In this document: one piece after another, positions 18,061 through 27,513 of the stretch
Layout of the letters: each line of letters opens with the position of its first letter
Position numbering within the stretch: the stretch's first letter is position 1
NCBI GenBank assembly: GCA_023229245.1
Contig: JALNZU010000003.1
Coordinates: forward strand, 1-64,000
Reading direction: 5' to 3'
Origin: Bacteroidales bacterium
Lineage (GTDB): Bacteria; Bacteroidota; Bacteroidia; Bacteroidales; F082
Length of the DNA stretch: 64,000 nt
Position numbers and translations under genes: made by a program
The notes under the pieces: model-generated
What the model saw: the letters and a program-made list of their open reading frames with translations, nothing else
The model's database searches: none
Told to the model about the DNA's origin: nothing

Positions 18061-20667
18061 TTATTTCCCAAGCAGTTTACGTATCTCATGCAGTTTGAGC
18101 AGCGCTTCTACTGGCGTCAGCGTATCTATATTGGTGTTGAGTATATCATCTTTGATCTGAAGCAACAGGGGGTCGTCAAGCTGTATGAAGCTCAATTGAT
18201 AACTATCTGTCTTATTGCTACCGGCTTGTTTGAAGGCTTCGTCTGAATGTGTCTTTTCTAGCATAGTCAGTAATTTATTGGCTCTGTCAATCACCTTGCG
18301 GGGCATGCCAGCTAATGTAGCTACATGAATCCCGAAGCTATGAGCGCTGCCACCTTTTTTCAGTTTGCGCAAGAACACAATTTTATTGGCTGTTTCTTTT
18401 ACCGACACATGCCAGTTATGAATGCGTTGAAAAGATGCTGCCATCTCATTCAGCTCGTGATAATGTGTGGCAAACATGACCTTAGGCCTGTACACCGGAT
18501 GTTCGTGCAGATATTCGGTGATAGCCCATGCGATACTGATACCGTCGTAGGTGCTGGTACCACGTCCGATCTCGTCTAACAAGATCAGGCTTCGGGATGA
18601 GATGTTATTCAAAATGCTGGCTGTTTCGTTCATCTCCACCATAAAAGTACTTTCACCCAAAGAAATATTATCGCTGGCGCCTACTCGGGTAAACACCTTA
18701 TCTACTATCCCTAACTCAGCCGATCGGGCTGGTACAAAGCTACCCATCTGCGCCATCAGCACTATCAGGGCTGTTTGCCTGAGTAAAGCCGATTTGCCCG
18801 ACATATTAGGCCCAGTGATCATCAGTATCTGTTGCTTCTCGGTATCTAAAAAAACATCATTAGCCACATATATCTCACCGGTAGCCAATTGTTGCTCTAT
18901 AACCGGATGCCTCCCCTCCCTGATATGGATGACAAAGCTATCGTTCATTTCAGGTTTTGCATAATGGTTGCGTACCGCACTAAACGTAAAGCTACACAAG
19001 CAGTCAAGGCGTGCTACCACAGCAGCACTACGCTGAATCGGGGTGACATATTCCCTAACTTCTTCTATCAGTTCGGTAAATAATTGTAGCTCTAATACTG
19101 CCATGCGTTCTTCGGCACCTAATATTTTTTCTTCGTAGGTCTTCAGCTCTTCGGTAATATATCGTTCGCTGCCGGTTAGTGTTTGTTTGCGGTTCCATTC
19201 GGGCGGCACCTTATTCTTATGGGCGTTAGTCACTTCTAAATAGTATCCAAACACATTATTGAATCCTACTTTCAAGCTACTGATACCCGTTCGCAGCATC
19301 TCCCGTTTTTGGAGCTGACTCAGGAATTCCTTACCCGATCTGGCTAAGGAACGCAACTCATCTAACTCTTCTGAAATGCCTTCTCCAATAACACCACCTT
19401 TTTGTATCAATGCGGGAGGGTCGCTGTGCAAGGTTTTCTGAATGCGTTCCTGAATTTTCTCTCCGCTATCAATATGCTTCACGGTTTCAGCGAGCGATAC
19501 CTGATCTGATTCAGTTCCAAGCTGCTTGATCTGTCGCACCTGCTCAATCGAATGAGCTATCTGCAACATCTCACGTGGATTGACACGGCCTAAGGCTACT
19601 TTGGATATCAATCGCTCTATGTCGCCGGTTTGTTTGATATGATGTTGTAGTTTGACTAACAATTCAGGTTCATTCACCAATATCTCAACGATCTGATGTC
19701 GTTCTTCTATCCTTTTCCTGTCTTTCAGAGGCAGCGCTATCCATCGTTTCAGCAGCCGGCTGCCCATAGGCGACACAGTTTGATCCAAAGTCTGTAACAA
19801 AGTTTTAGCTTCTGCATACGGTGAACTGAGCAACTCTAAATTCCGTATAGTGAATTTATCTAACCAGACATACTGCTCTTCATCAATACGTGAGATTCCC
19901 GAGATATGACTGATCTTGTCATTATGTGTTTCCATCAGATAATGAAGAACAGCTCCGGCAGCAATAGTTCCTGCCCTATGGTCTTCTATACCAAAGCCTT
20001 TGAGAGACAGGGTCTCAAAATGATTGCAAAGTTTTTCATATCCAAAATCATGGCTAAACACCCAATCATCGAACACATTGATATAATATCGTTCACCAAA
20101 ATACTCGATAAAAAAACGACGTTTGTTACGCTGTATGACGACCTCTCTTGGATTGAAGCTTTGCATCAGCTTGTCGATGTATTCCAACTTACCTTCGGTA
20201 ATAAAAAACTCACCTGTTGAGATATCAAGGAATGAGATACCGCTATGGTCCTGATCTAAATGAAGAGCCGCTAAAAAATTATTTTCTTTTTGACTGAGTA
20301 CATTGTCGTTATATGAAACTCCGGGTGTGATGAGTTCAGTAACTCCTCTTTTTACTATCTTTTTCGCTGTTTTAGGGTCTTCAAGCTGTTCGCATATAGC
20401 AACTCTGTGGCCTGCTTTTACTAATTTAGGGAGATAAGTGTCTAACGAATGATGAGGGAATCCGGCTAATTCCACTGAGGATGCAGCTCCGTTGGCACGT
20501 TTAGTGAGTACGATTCCTAAGATTTCAGCCGCTTTGATGGCATCGGCTCCAAAAGTCTCGTAAAAATCACCTACCCTGAACAATAAAATCGCATCAGGAT
20601 AGCGTGCCTTGATGCTGTTGTATTGTTTCATCAACGGGGTTTCAGATATTTTCGACTTCTTACTCAT
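18061..20667 (-). CDS. mutS: DNA mismatch repair protein MutS
   Basis: Mismatch-recognition ATPase of 868 aa, the usual length. The N-terminal domain has the mismatch-probing motif GDFYETFG (residues near 33-40). Connector, lever and clamp domains follow. The C-terminal ABC-type ATPase has the Walker A motif GPNMSGKS (residues 619-626), the signature STFMVEMNETA and Walker B LLDEIGRGTSTYDG. The protein binds mismatches as a dimer and recruits MutL. The gene stands alone between the sensor kinase and a divergent methyltransferase gene, with a -7 element 25 bp upstream of the start. Nothing unusual was seen. Confidence 0.97.
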   Translation of the reverse strand: MSKKSKISETPLMKQYNSIKARYPDAILLFRVGDFYETFGADAIKAAEILGIVLTKRANGAASSVELAGFPHHSLDTYLPKLVKAGHRVAICEQLEDPKTAKKIVKRGVTELITPGVSYNDNVLSQKENNFLAALHLDQDHSGISFLDISTGEFFITEGKLEYIDKLMQSFNPREVVIQRNKRRFFIEYFGERYYINVFDDWVFSHDFGYEKLCNHFETLSLKGFGIEDHRAGTIAAGAVLHYLMETHNDKISHISGISRIDEEQYVWLDKFTIRNLELLSSPYAEAKTLLQTLDQTVSPMGSRLLKRWIALPLKDRKRIEERHQIVEILVNEPELLVKLQHHIKQTGDIERLISKVALGRVNPREMLQIAHSIEQVRQIKQLGTESDQVSLAETVKHIDSGEKIQERIQKTLHSDPPALIQKGGVIGEGISEELDELRSLARSGKEFLSQLQKREMLRTGISSLKVGFNNVFGYYLEVTNAHKNKVPPEWNRKQTLTGSERYITEELKTYEEKILGAEERMAVLELQLFTELIEEVREYVTPIQRSAAVVARLDCLCSFTFSAVRNHYAKPEMNDSFVIHIREGRHPVIEQQLATGEIYVANDVFLDTEKQQILMITGPNMSGKSALLRQTALIVLMAQMGSFVPARSAELGIVDKVFTRVGASDNISLGESTFMVEMNETASILNNISSRSLILLDEIGRGTSTYDGISIAWAITEYLHEHPVYRPKVMFATHYHELNEMAASFQRIHNWHVSVKETANKIVFLRKLKKGGSAHSFGIHVATLAGMPRKVIDRANKLLTMLEKTHSDEAFKQAGSNKTDSYQLSFIQLDDPLLLQIKDDILNTNIDTLTPVEALLKLHEIRKLLGK

Positions 20668-20691
20668 AAGGTATCAGACCACATTTTTGAG

Positions 20692-20699
20692 CAAATATA
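20692..20699 (-). promoter_or_regulatory. -7 element for mutS
   Basis: On the minus strand TATATTTG matches the Bacteroidota -7 consensus TAnnTTTG, 25-32 bp before the mutS ATG. A TTTG -33 element at the right distance is not evident. Confidence 0.45.
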
Positions 20700-20750
20700 C
20701 GCAGACCTGACTGATTTTTAACCTATATTTCTAGCAGTGAATGAATGAAC

Positions 20751-20783
20751 TTTGCGCAATCAAAGGGATAAAAGGTAATTTTG
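20751..20783 (+). promoter_or_regulatory. Bacteroidota-type promoter for the methyltransferase gene at 20812
   Basis: TTTG at 20751-20754 and TAATTTTG at 20776-20783 are separated by 21 bp, close to the TTTG-N19-TAnnTTTG arrangement of the Bacteroidota primary sigma factor. The ATG is 28 bp downstream. Confidence 0.6.
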
Positions 20784-20811
20784 CTACATAATAGCATAAA
20801 ATTCTTCATGG

Positions 20812-21339
20812 ATGAAAAAGTTATCGTTGGATGAATTAGGGCGAAAGTCGGTAGAAGAATACGAGCAATCAGAAAAATATCCGATAGTATTAGTATTGGA
20901 TAATATCCGGTCGTTAAATAATATAGGTTCTTTTTTTCGTACGGCTGATGCATTTGCGGTAAAAGCCATTTATCTGTGCGGTATTACCGCCTGCCCCCCT
21001 CATCGTGATATTCATAAAACCGCACTTGGAGCTACCGAAACAGTACAATGGAAATATGTTGACAAGGTTGCTGATGCTATTATCTTATTAAAAGAAGCTG
21101 GATATGAGATAGTTTGCATAGAACAGACTGATGAAAGTTATGTGTTGCACGACTTTATCCCTTCCAAGAAAACAGCACTTATCTTCGGGAATGAGGTGTC
21201 AGGTGTGTCGGAAGAAGTGTTGGAGCTAGCAGACAAGGCCGTTGAAATACCTCAGGAAGGGACCAAACATTCGTTGAATGTAGCCGTATGCGGTGGAATA
21301 GTAGTTTGGCATTGCTACAGCAAACTCAAGAATTGCTAA
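20812..21339 (+). CDS. SpoU/TrmH-family RNA 2'-O-methyltransferase
   Basis: Putative SAM-dependent RNA ribose methyltransferase of 175 aa with the knotted SPOUT fold. The three family motifs are visible: LDNIRSLNNIGSFFRTADA (motif 1), ALIFGNEVSGVSEEVLELAD (motif 2) and KHSLNVAVCGGIVVWH (motif 3), which together form the cofactor knot and catalytic site. It lacks the N-terminal substrate-binding extension of rRNA-specific members, so the target (tRNA or rRNA position) cannot be told. It is divergent from mutS and has its own promoter. A second, distinct family member lies at 26916-27503. Confidence 0.9.
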   Translation: MKKLSLDELGRKSVEEYEQSEKYPIVLVLDNIRSLNNIGSFFRTADAFAVKAIYLCGITACPPHRDIHKTALGATETVQWKYVDKVADAIILLKEAGYEIVCIEQTDESYVLHDFIPSKKTALIFGNEVSGVSEEVLELADKAVEIPQEGTKHSLNVAVCGGIVVWHCYSKLKNC

Positions 21340-21374
21340 GGCTTATCAGCTTATTTGAGAATGTGTTGGACTGA

Positions 21375-21402
21375 AAAAAAACAAAGTGAAGCAAGTTTTT
21401 TT
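21375..21402. terminator. Possible bidirectional A/T hairpin between convergent genes
   Basis: AAAAAAAC and GTTTTTTT (8-bp arms, 12-nt loop) lie between the convergent methyltransferase and lpxH genes. The stem is nearly all A:T, so terminator activity is uncertain. Confidence 0.3.
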
Positions 21403-21461
21403 AATAGTTTTATGTGCTGATGAAAAACCTGTTAGTCAAGGTGTGATACGAATATAATTTA

Positions 21462-22238
21462 CTAGTCTTTTTGCGGCTTGAATCGTTCTAACCGGATATC
21501 GTTCCCATCAAAAACGGCGTATGTAAAATTGCTGATCCAGTCGCCAAGCAGTATCAACCGGCTGTTTTCATTAAGTGGATAGTTTATAGGATAATGGCGA
21601 TGACCGAAAATAAAGTAATGGATTTCGGGCTGTGTTTTCAATATTTCTCTGCAATAGACGGTCAGCATTTCCGATTCCATATTTATTTTAAAATGTGGCT
21701 TTTGTTCGCGCATTATATGTGCGTTACGGCTTTTCCCCGAAAAAAACAATCCAAGGCGGGTACCTATATCAGGATGCAGCCATTTAAACAAAAACTGGGC
21801 TATTTTATTTTCAAAGAGTTTACTGAGTAGTTTATAGCCGGTATCGCCCGGGCCTAACCCATCGCCATGAGCCAGATAGAAGTTTTTCTGTCCGAATCGT
21901 CTGATCAGTGGCTTACGATATAACGTGATTCCTGTTTCATGTTGCAAATAATCGAAAGCCCATAGGTCATGATTTCCTTTGAACATATACACCGGAATAC
22001 CCTGGTCGGTTATCTCAGCAATTTTTCCAAGCAAACGGGTATAGCCTTTGGGTATAACAGTAGTGTACTCGAACCAGAAGTCGAAGAGATCGCCCATCAG
22101 GTAGATCTCTGTTGCTTTAGTTCGAATCTCATCCAACCATTGCACTAATAGTTTTTCGCGTTTCAGGCTTGTCTCAGGATCGGGTATGCCCAGATGGAAG
22201 TCGGATGCAAAATAGACAATCGGTGAGGACGGCTTCAT
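21462..22238 (-). CDS. lpxH: UDP-2,3-diacylglucosamine diphosphatase LpxH
   Basis: Metallophosphoesterase of 258 aa for the fourth step of lipid A synthesis, cleaving UDP-2,3-diacylglucosamine to lipid X and UMP at the inner membrane. The binuclear metal motifs are in order: ASDFHLG (D..H), MGDLFDFWFE (GD), GNHDLW (GNH), LAHGDGLGPGD and FGHRHYP (GHxH). It is in a run with a purine nucleoside phosphorylase gene and lpxK on the same strand (14-bp gap, then an overlap), so two lipid A genes are co-transcribed here. Confidence 0.93.
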   Translation of the reverse strand: MKPSSPIVYFASDFHLGIPDPETSLKREKLLVQWLDEIRTKATEIYLMGDLFDFWFEYTTVIPKGYTRLLGKIAEITDQGIPVYMFKGNHDLWAFDYLQHETGITLYRKPLIRRFGQKNFYLAHGDGLGPGDTGYKLLSKLFENKIAQFLFKWLHPDIGTRLGLFFSGKSRNAHIMREQKPHFKINMESEMLTVYCREILKTQPEIHYFIFGHRHYPINYPLNENSRLILLGDWISNFTYAVFDGNDIRLERFKPQKD

Positions 22239-22252
22239 TAGCTCCGATTTTA

Positions 22253-23068
22253 TTAGACTATATTTTCTTTGAGAAGCTCCCGTATGATGAGGGTCATTTT
22301 TGGTTCGGCTGCAGAAGCTGCTTCAATCACTTCTTCATGTGATATTTCGACTATCTTTCCTTTTACCCCTAAGTCGGAGATCACTGATACGGCAAACACC
22401 GGCAGATTCATATGTCGGGCTACTATGACTTCAGGTACGGTTGACATCCCAACCGCATCCCCACCTATAATACGTATATAATGATACTCGGCAGGTGTCT
22501 CAAAGGTAGGTCCGGTTACAGCAGTATAAGTTCCTTCGTGAACTTTTATACCTGCTTTACGGGCAATCTTTTGTGCTATCTGCAGGATACGATGGTCATA
22601 CACCTCACTCATATCGGGGAAGCGCGGGCCTATCTCATCTATATTTTTGCCTATCAAAGGATTAGGCATCAGATTGATATGATCTGAGATAAACATCAGA
22701 TCGCCTATCTCAAACTCAGCTCTTAGTCCGCCGCTGGCATTGGAAACGATAAGTAGTTTAATCCCAAGCTGTTTCATCACTCGCACCGGAAAAGTAACCT
22801 CCTGCATGCTATATCCTTCGTAATAGTGGAATCTTCCTTGCATGGCGACGATCTGCCTGCCGTTGAGCCGGCCAAAGATCAAGCGCCCTTGATGTCCGTG
22901 TACGGTAGATACCGGAAAATGAGGGATGTCTTCATATGAAAGGCTGGTTTCTATAGCAATTTCATCTACCAGACCTCCTAAACCAGTTCCTAAGATCACG
23001 CCTACTTCAGGCTTGGTGTGAATCTTATCAAGAATAAATTCAGTGGTTTTTTGAATGGCTTGTAACAT
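22253..23068 (-). CDS. punA: Purine nucleoside phosphorylase (trimeric type I)
   Basis: Salvage enzyme of 271 aa that splits inosine or guanosine with phosphate. Family motifs are all present: ILGTGLGGLVDE (phosphate loop), VHGHQGRL, MQGRFHYYEGY, SNASGGLR, GPTFETPAEY, and GGDAVGMSTVPEVIVARH (base-binding). The start is inside the 3' end of lpxK (overlap 23040-23068, 29 bp), which suggests translational coupling. The nucleoside specificity (Gua/Ino against broader) cannot be fixed by eye. It has no functional link to the lipid A genes flanking it. Confidence 0.93.
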   Translation of the reverse strand: MLQAIQKTTEFILDKIHTKPEVGVILGTGLGGLVDEIAIETSLSYEDIPHFPVSTVHGHQGRLIFGRLNGRQIVAMQGRFHYYEGYSMQEVTFPVRVMKQLGIKLLIVSNASGGLRAEFEIGDLMFISDHINLMPNPLIGKNIDEIGPRFPDMSEVYDHRILQIAQKIARKAGIKVHEGTYTAVTGPTFETPAEYHYIRIIGGDAVGMSTVPEVIVARHMNLPVFAVSVISDLGVKGKIVEISHEEVIEAASAAEPKMTLIIRELLKENIV

Positions 23069-24095
23069 AGTCTAAAATATAATCGTCAAAACTTACTTCT
23101 CCGGTTTGATGAAATTTTACTTCTATAGGGATGTAAAACACCGGTAAATCTTTCAAATGCCGAAAATACGGAGATTCTTCCAAACGGGCGGCATCTTTTT
23201 CGGTAGTCACTATGATTTTATTGCTCCCGATGGTATAGGTAAATGTATGGACGATATCGAGTATGTCTTTCTCGGTAAACTGATGATGGTCGGGATATTC
23301 TTTATGGGTCAGGAAGCTGCATTTAGTTTGCAGATATGTTACCAGGTCACGGGTATTGGCTATGCCGGTAACTAACAAGATATTAGCTAACTTTCGTGGA
23401 AGTGTAACAGGTTTGGTATTTCGCACAGGCCGTATAGTGCCATACTCTATATAGGAAAAGAACACCAATTGATGGGAAACGGGCTTTAGTTTATCCATTA
23501 GGTCAACTTGCAGAAAGTGTGAAAACACTTTGGGAGTCTTAGTGATGACGACTACCGGAGCACGTACAGCAGCCGATTTGAGATCGCGTAGTCTGCCTGC
23601 CGGAACTAAATAATCTTTTGAAAAAACACGGCTGTATTCGGTAAGCAGTATCTCAAGTCCAGGCTTAACCCTTCTATGCTGGTATGCATCGTCAAGCAAG
23701 ATGAGGTCAGGCTGAGGGGTGTGTTTCAGCAAACATCGGATACCCCTAACGCGCTTTTCATCAACAGCTACCAACACATCAGGAAATTTCTTTACATATT
23801 GCCGGGGCTCATCACCTATATCACGGGCAGTAGTATGTGCATCAGCTAATAAAAAACCTTTGGTACGTCGCTTATATCCTCTGCTCAGTATCGCAATCCT
23901 GTAGTCCGACTGTAACAAACGCACTAAATACTCCGTATGCGGTGTTTTCCCCGTCCCACCCAGGCTGATATTCCCAATACCTATCACCGGTAGATCAAAT
24001 GAATGCGAACGAACAATCCCTATATCAAACAATAAATGCCTGATACGTAATACAGCGGAGTATGCCAATGCCAATGGAAACAGATGATAACGCAT
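23040..24095 (-). CDS. lpxK: Tetraacyldisaccharide 4'-kinase LpxK
   Basis: Membrane-associated kinase of 351 aa that adds the 4'-phosphate to the lipid A disaccharide precursor. The Walker A motif is GNISLGGTGKTPHTEYL (residues ~43-59). Downstream features include LSRGYKRRTKGF, the Walker-B-like LILLDDAYQHRRV, and VVTTEKDAARL. The N-terminal hydrophobic stretch (about 5-25) fits peripheral membrane attachment. First gene of the lpxK-punA-lpxH run; its end overlaps punA by 29 bp. Confidence 0.94.
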   Translation of the reverse strand: MRYHLFPLALAYSAVLRIRHLLFDIGIVRSHSFDLPVIGIGNISLGGTGKTPHTEYLVRLLQSDYRIAILSRGYKRRTKGFLLADAHTTARDIGDEPRQYVKKFPDVLVAVDEKRVRGIRCLLKHTPQPDLILLDDAYQHRRVKPGLEILLTEYSRVFSKDYLVPAGRLRDLKSAAVRAPVVVITKTPKVFSHFLQVDLMDKLKPVSHQLVFFSYIEYGTIRPVRNTKPVTLPRKLANILLVTGIANTRDLVTYLQTKCSFLTHKEYPDHHQFTEKDILDIVHTFTYTIGSNKIIVTTEKDAARLEESPYFRHLKDLPVFYIPIEVKFHQTGEVSFDDYILDYVTSHSKNH

Positions 24096-24182
24096 GAGCG
24101 AATGATACCAACCGATTATTTAAAATAGCTTAAAATACGGAAAAGTTTTGACCTAAAGCCATCCATATACCTGATATTACGT

Positions 24183-24190
24183 TAACTTTG
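24183..24190 (+). promoter_or_regulatory. Possible -7 element upstream of the Nif3-like gene
   Basis: TAACTTTG matches TAnnTTTG perfectly. No TTTG lies at the expected -33 distance (the nearest is about 32 bp away), and the ATG is 132 bp downstream, so this is tentative. Confidence 0.3.
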
Positions 24191-24321
24191 TTATAAAGTT
24201 ACATCATTTTCCAAGAAAAGATTCCGCTTTTATTCCAGGTAAGGCAGAGTCTGTTTTTGATAAACTGCTGTAATTGATTCTGAATGAGAACACCTAATGA
24301 TATTTAACGATTGGCAGAGCA

Positions 24322-25443
24322 ATGAAGATTAAAAATTTGTTGGAACTTCTGTACGAAGAGGCTCCATTAAGTTGGCAGGAAGATTATGACAATTCTGGCC
24401 TTAACATAGGCGACCCGAAGGCTTCTACAGAAAGAGTATTAGTCTGTTTGGATGTTACCGAAGCAGTCATTGATGAGGCCATTGAAAAGAGGTGCGGCCT
24501 GATCATCTCCCATCACCCACTTGTGTTTCACGGTATCAAGCAGTTGGTTCCTAAAGGGCCTATTGAGCGAGCTGTTATCAAAGCTGTTCGGGCGGGGATA
24601 GCTATTGCCGCTATGCATACCAATTTAGATAACAGCATGAAAGGAGTGAATAAGAAGATAGCTGAAAAACTTGGGTTGACACAAGTCAAAGCCCTTCAGC
24701 CTTTTGCCGGCAGATTGAAAAAACTGACCACCTTTTGTCCGGCCGACCATGTTGAAACAGTACGCAACGCAATATTTGCAGCTGGTGGCGGGAATATAGG
24801 CGAATACAGCTCGTGCAGCTTTAATTCAGAGGGTACCGGAACCTTCAAAGCCGGTCAGCACACAAACCCTTTCGTAGGGGAGAAAGGTAAGATCCATTAT
24901 GAAGCTGAAACACGAATAGAAACTATAGTGCCGGATCATCTTTTGCAAAGGGTTGTTGATGCGATGATAGCGGCTCATCCGTATGAAGAGGTAGCTTATG
25001 ACATATATCCTTTAGATAACAGCTATGATGCTGCCGGAACAGGCGTCATAGGTGTTCTGGAAAAGACATTGACAGAAACCGAGTTGATAGAGCATATCGC
25101 TCATGTGTTTCAAACGAAAGTGTTGAGATACTCGGCTCTTACCGGTAAGCCAATACAAAAATTAGCTGTTTGTGGTGGAGCAGGGGTGTTTCTGCTTCAA
25201 TCGGCTATAAGAGCTGGAGCTGATGCGTTTGTTACGGCAGACGTGAAATATCACGATTTCTTTGAAGCCGATAAAAAGCTATTGCTGATAGATGCCGGAC
25301 ACTATGAAACCGAACAATATACTATAGAATTGATCGCTGAGATTTTAAGAAAAAAAATTCCTAATTTTGCAGTTCATATTTCGGAGGTAAATACCAACGC
25401 AGTGAACTATTTTTCATCAAGAAATACAGAAATAATATCATGA
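24322..25443 (+). CDS. Nif3-like dinuclear metal-centre protein (YqfO/YbgI family)
   Basis: Protein of 373 aa of the NIF3/DUF34 family, which forms toroidal hexamers with two metal ions per subunit. Metal ligands are visible in SHHPLVFHG (residues ~63-71), AMHTNLDNS (~95-103) and, near the C-terminus, DAGHYETEQY. The ~110-residue insert in the middle (about 130-240) is the YqfO/CutA-like domain of the long form. The family is often annotated GTP cyclohydrolase type 2-like, but the cellular role is not settled. It overlaps the next gene by 4 bp (ATGA), so the two are translationally coupled, a pairing common in Bacteroidota. Confidence 0.92.
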   Translation: MKIKNLLELLYEEAPLSWQEDYDNSGLNIGDPKASTERVLVCLDVTEAVIDEAIEKRCGLIISHHPLVFHGIKQLVPKGPIERAVIKAVRAGIAIAAMHTNLDNSMKGVNKKIAEKLGLTQVKALQPFAGRLKKLTTFCPADHVETVRNAIFAAGGGNIGEYSSCSFNSEGTGTFKAGQHTNPFVGEKGKIHYEAETRIETIVPDHLLQRVVDAMIAAHPYEEVAYDIYPLDNSYDAAGTGVIGVLEKTLTETELIEHIAHVFQTKVLRYSALTGKPIQKLAVCGGAGVFLLQSAIRAGADAFVTADVKYHDFFEADKKLLLIDAGHYETEQYTIELIAEILRKKIPNFAVHISEVNTNAVNYFSSRNTEIIS

Positions 25444-26240
25444 CAAAAAAAAATCAAGTAGAAAAGAAACAAACTGAAGAAAATCTCTCTTCAGAAGAGT
25501 TGCTTGAAAAAAGTATTGAAAACAAGCTGTTCGCATTATATGCGCTGCAACAGATAGATTCTCAAATAGATAAAATCCGAATTATCCGAGGTGAACTGCC
25601 TTTGGAAGTTCAAGACCTTGAAGATGAGGTGGCCGGACTTGAGACGCGTATAGATAATTTTGAAAACGATATACAGGCACTGAACCAGAGTATATTCGAT
25701 AGAAAACTTCAGATAAAAGATAGTGGGGCTCTGATAAAAAAGTATGAAGAGCAACAGATGAATGTGCGTAACAACCGAGAATATGACTCATTATCAAAAG
25801 AGATTGAGTTTCAGGACCTTGAAATACAACTTTCCGAAAAAAAAATACGGGAATTCACAGCTAAGCTGGAAGATGTACAAGATGATATAGAAGCAGCAAG
25901 AGCTAAACTTGCAGAAAAGATCAGTGACCTGGATATTAAAAAAGGCGAGTTACAGTCTATCATAGATGAAACAGAAAAAGAAGAACAGGAATATCTGGAA
26001 AAGTTGAAGACCTATGAACAACAAATAGAAGACCGCTTGTTAGTAGCTTATAAACGTATACGCGCCAATGCTCGAAACGGATTAGCAGTAGTGCAGATCG
26101 AACGCGATGCGTGTGGTGGCTGTTTCAATAAAATACCCCCACAACATCAGTTAGATATACGGATGCACAAAAAAGTCATCGTATGCGAATACTGTGGACG
26201 CATATTAGTTGACCAAAATATAGCCGAGAAATACAACTAA
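25440..26240 (+). CDS. Coiled-coil protein with C-terminal C4 zinc ribbon
   Basis: Protein of 266 aa. Most of it (residues ~25-205) is a long antiparallel coiled coil rich in Glu, Lys, Leu and Ile. The C-terminus is a C4 zinc ribbon with CGGC and, 22 residues on, CEYC (the zf-RING_7-like type). Proteins of this family have a helical hairpin and a nucleic-acid-type ribbon; their role is uncharacterised, with RNA or DNA metabolism suspected. Coupled to the Nif3-like gene by the ATGA overlap. The hairpin at 26277-26304 follows the stop. Confidence 0.88.
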   Translation: MTKKNQVEKKQTEENLSSEELLEKSIENKLFALYALQQIDSQIDKIRIIRGELPLEVQDLEDEVAGLETRIDNFENDIQALNQSIFDRKLQIKDSGALIKKYEEQQMNVRNNREYDSLSKEIEFQDLEIQLSEKKIREFTAKLEDVQDDIEAARAKLAEKISDLDIKKGELQSIIDETEKEEQEYLEKLKTYEQQIEDRLLVAYKRIRANARNGLAVVQIERDACGGCFNKIPPQHQLDIRMHKKVIVCEYCGRILVDQNIAEKYN

Positions 26241-26915
26241 CTCAAACGAAATATCGGTTGATAAGATAGCTGAAAAGGATAGGCTTTCTAATGAACGCCT
26301 ATCCCTCAACCATACATGGGATAACACTATTAGGTAAAGATTAAAAGCGTAAGCCCTTCACTTCTAAAGGTGTAAGAAAATCACCATTTAGTTGGAAGTG
26401 AAAATCATTCGGTTTCTTATTCATTTAACATTCTTATAATAGCCAATAATACTATTGTCAAATAACTTAATTATATCTCAATTCTGTTAATAGAAGACAA
26501 GCTTACACAGGTTAGATTTAAAACGATGATGATATGAATAAACAGATGATAAATACAATTGAGATAAAATCATCTGTATCAACGACAATAAGATCAAGAT
26601 TACCAAAGAAGTAATAGGATGTATGCGGATAATTTTTTACTTATACTAAATGTAATTATAAGGTAAAAAAGCATTGGTCAATAGAATGGAACAACTTATA
26701 TTACTCAATAATACTCTATTACACATCTATTATGTCAGCATTGATTTGCACGTATTTCATCGTAAAAACCACTCACTCTTTGTCTGATCTTGCGTCTAAG
26801 CAAATCTTATCCATGTGATTTGAGGTATTTCGTTTATAACTCCTTTTGTCAGTATGGTCTATAGCGGAAGCTGTACAGCTTTTTTGTTTACTTTTACCGG
26901 TAAATCGGATTAGAA
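26241..26915. other. 675-bp intergenic region with several inverted repeats
   Basis: No convincing gene is visible; the longest open stretch is 26 codons. Structures seen: GGATAGGC / GCCTATCC (26277-26304, 12-nt loop, no T-run), an imperfect hairpin TTCACTTC..TAAA..GGTG with its partner (26357-26372 with 26382-26402), a 10-bp inverted repeat TATCTCAATT / AATTGAGATA (26474-26483 and 26557-26566), and the palindrome AAGCTGTACAGCTT followed by T-rich sequence just before the next gene. These could be a terminator, a small RNA or a decayed mobile element. Confidence 0.4.
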
Positions 26916-27503
26916 ATGTCTAAAAGCAATCAGTCTCATTCATTAATAGATACTACCAGGTCGAATGAATTGTTTCAGGTATTACAACCTGAGGCCTGGT
27001 ATATGCATCATCCACGTCCGGTTTTGGCAGCCGACAGCTTACGCAATGCCGAAAACATTGGTTCTCTTATCCGTATTGGTGACAACATAGGTGCCTTAGA
27101 GCTGCTTTTACTAAGAGCAAGTACCGATGTCAATCAAGCAAAGATCAGACGCATTGCTGCCAGCAGCTATAAAAATATATCATGGAGATATGCCGGACAG
27201 CAGGAAATTGAGCACTATTGTAAACAAGGGTATGAGATGGTCTGTATTGAGACTACTTCATCTGCCACAAACATTTTTGAAACATTACTCCCTTCAAAGC
27301 CCCTTTTTATGGTAGGTAACGAGGTACACGGGATACAGCCTGCTTTACTCGATATGGCAGACTATTGTGTGTATGTACCTGTACCTGGTCCCACCCGCTC
27401 ACTGAACGTAAGCCATGCTATGGCAGTTGCAGTGTATGAATGGTGGCGGCAAATGCATGCATATGCTGTCAACAGAAAAGAAGACATTCAAAAAAAGGAG
27501 TGA
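26916..27503 (+). CDS. SpoU/TrmH-family RNA 2'-O-methyltransferase, second copy
   Basis: Putative SAM-dependent RNA ribose methyltransferase of 195 aa. SPOUT motifs are AADSLRNAENIGSLIRIGDN (motif 1), LFMVGNEVHGIQPALLDMAD (motif 2) and TRSLNVSHAMAVAVYEWWR (motif 3). Motif 1 has Ala-Asp-Ser in place of the more common Asp-N in its sister at 20812, and the two differ widely outside the motifs, so they are not a recent duplication. The target RNA is unknown. The stop is 10 bp from the convergent lipid-kinase gene. Confidence 0.88.
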   Translation: MSKSNQSHSLIDTTRSNELFQVLQPEAWYMHHPRPVLAADSLRNAENIGSLIRIGDNIGALELLLLRASTDVNQAKIRRIAASSYKNISWRYAGQQEIEHYCKQGYEMVCIETTSSATNIFETLLPSKPLFMVGNEVHGIQPALLDMADYCVYVPVPGPTRSLNVSHAMAVAVYEWWRQMHAYAVNRKEDIQKKE

Positions 27504-27513
27504 AAAATCATAG

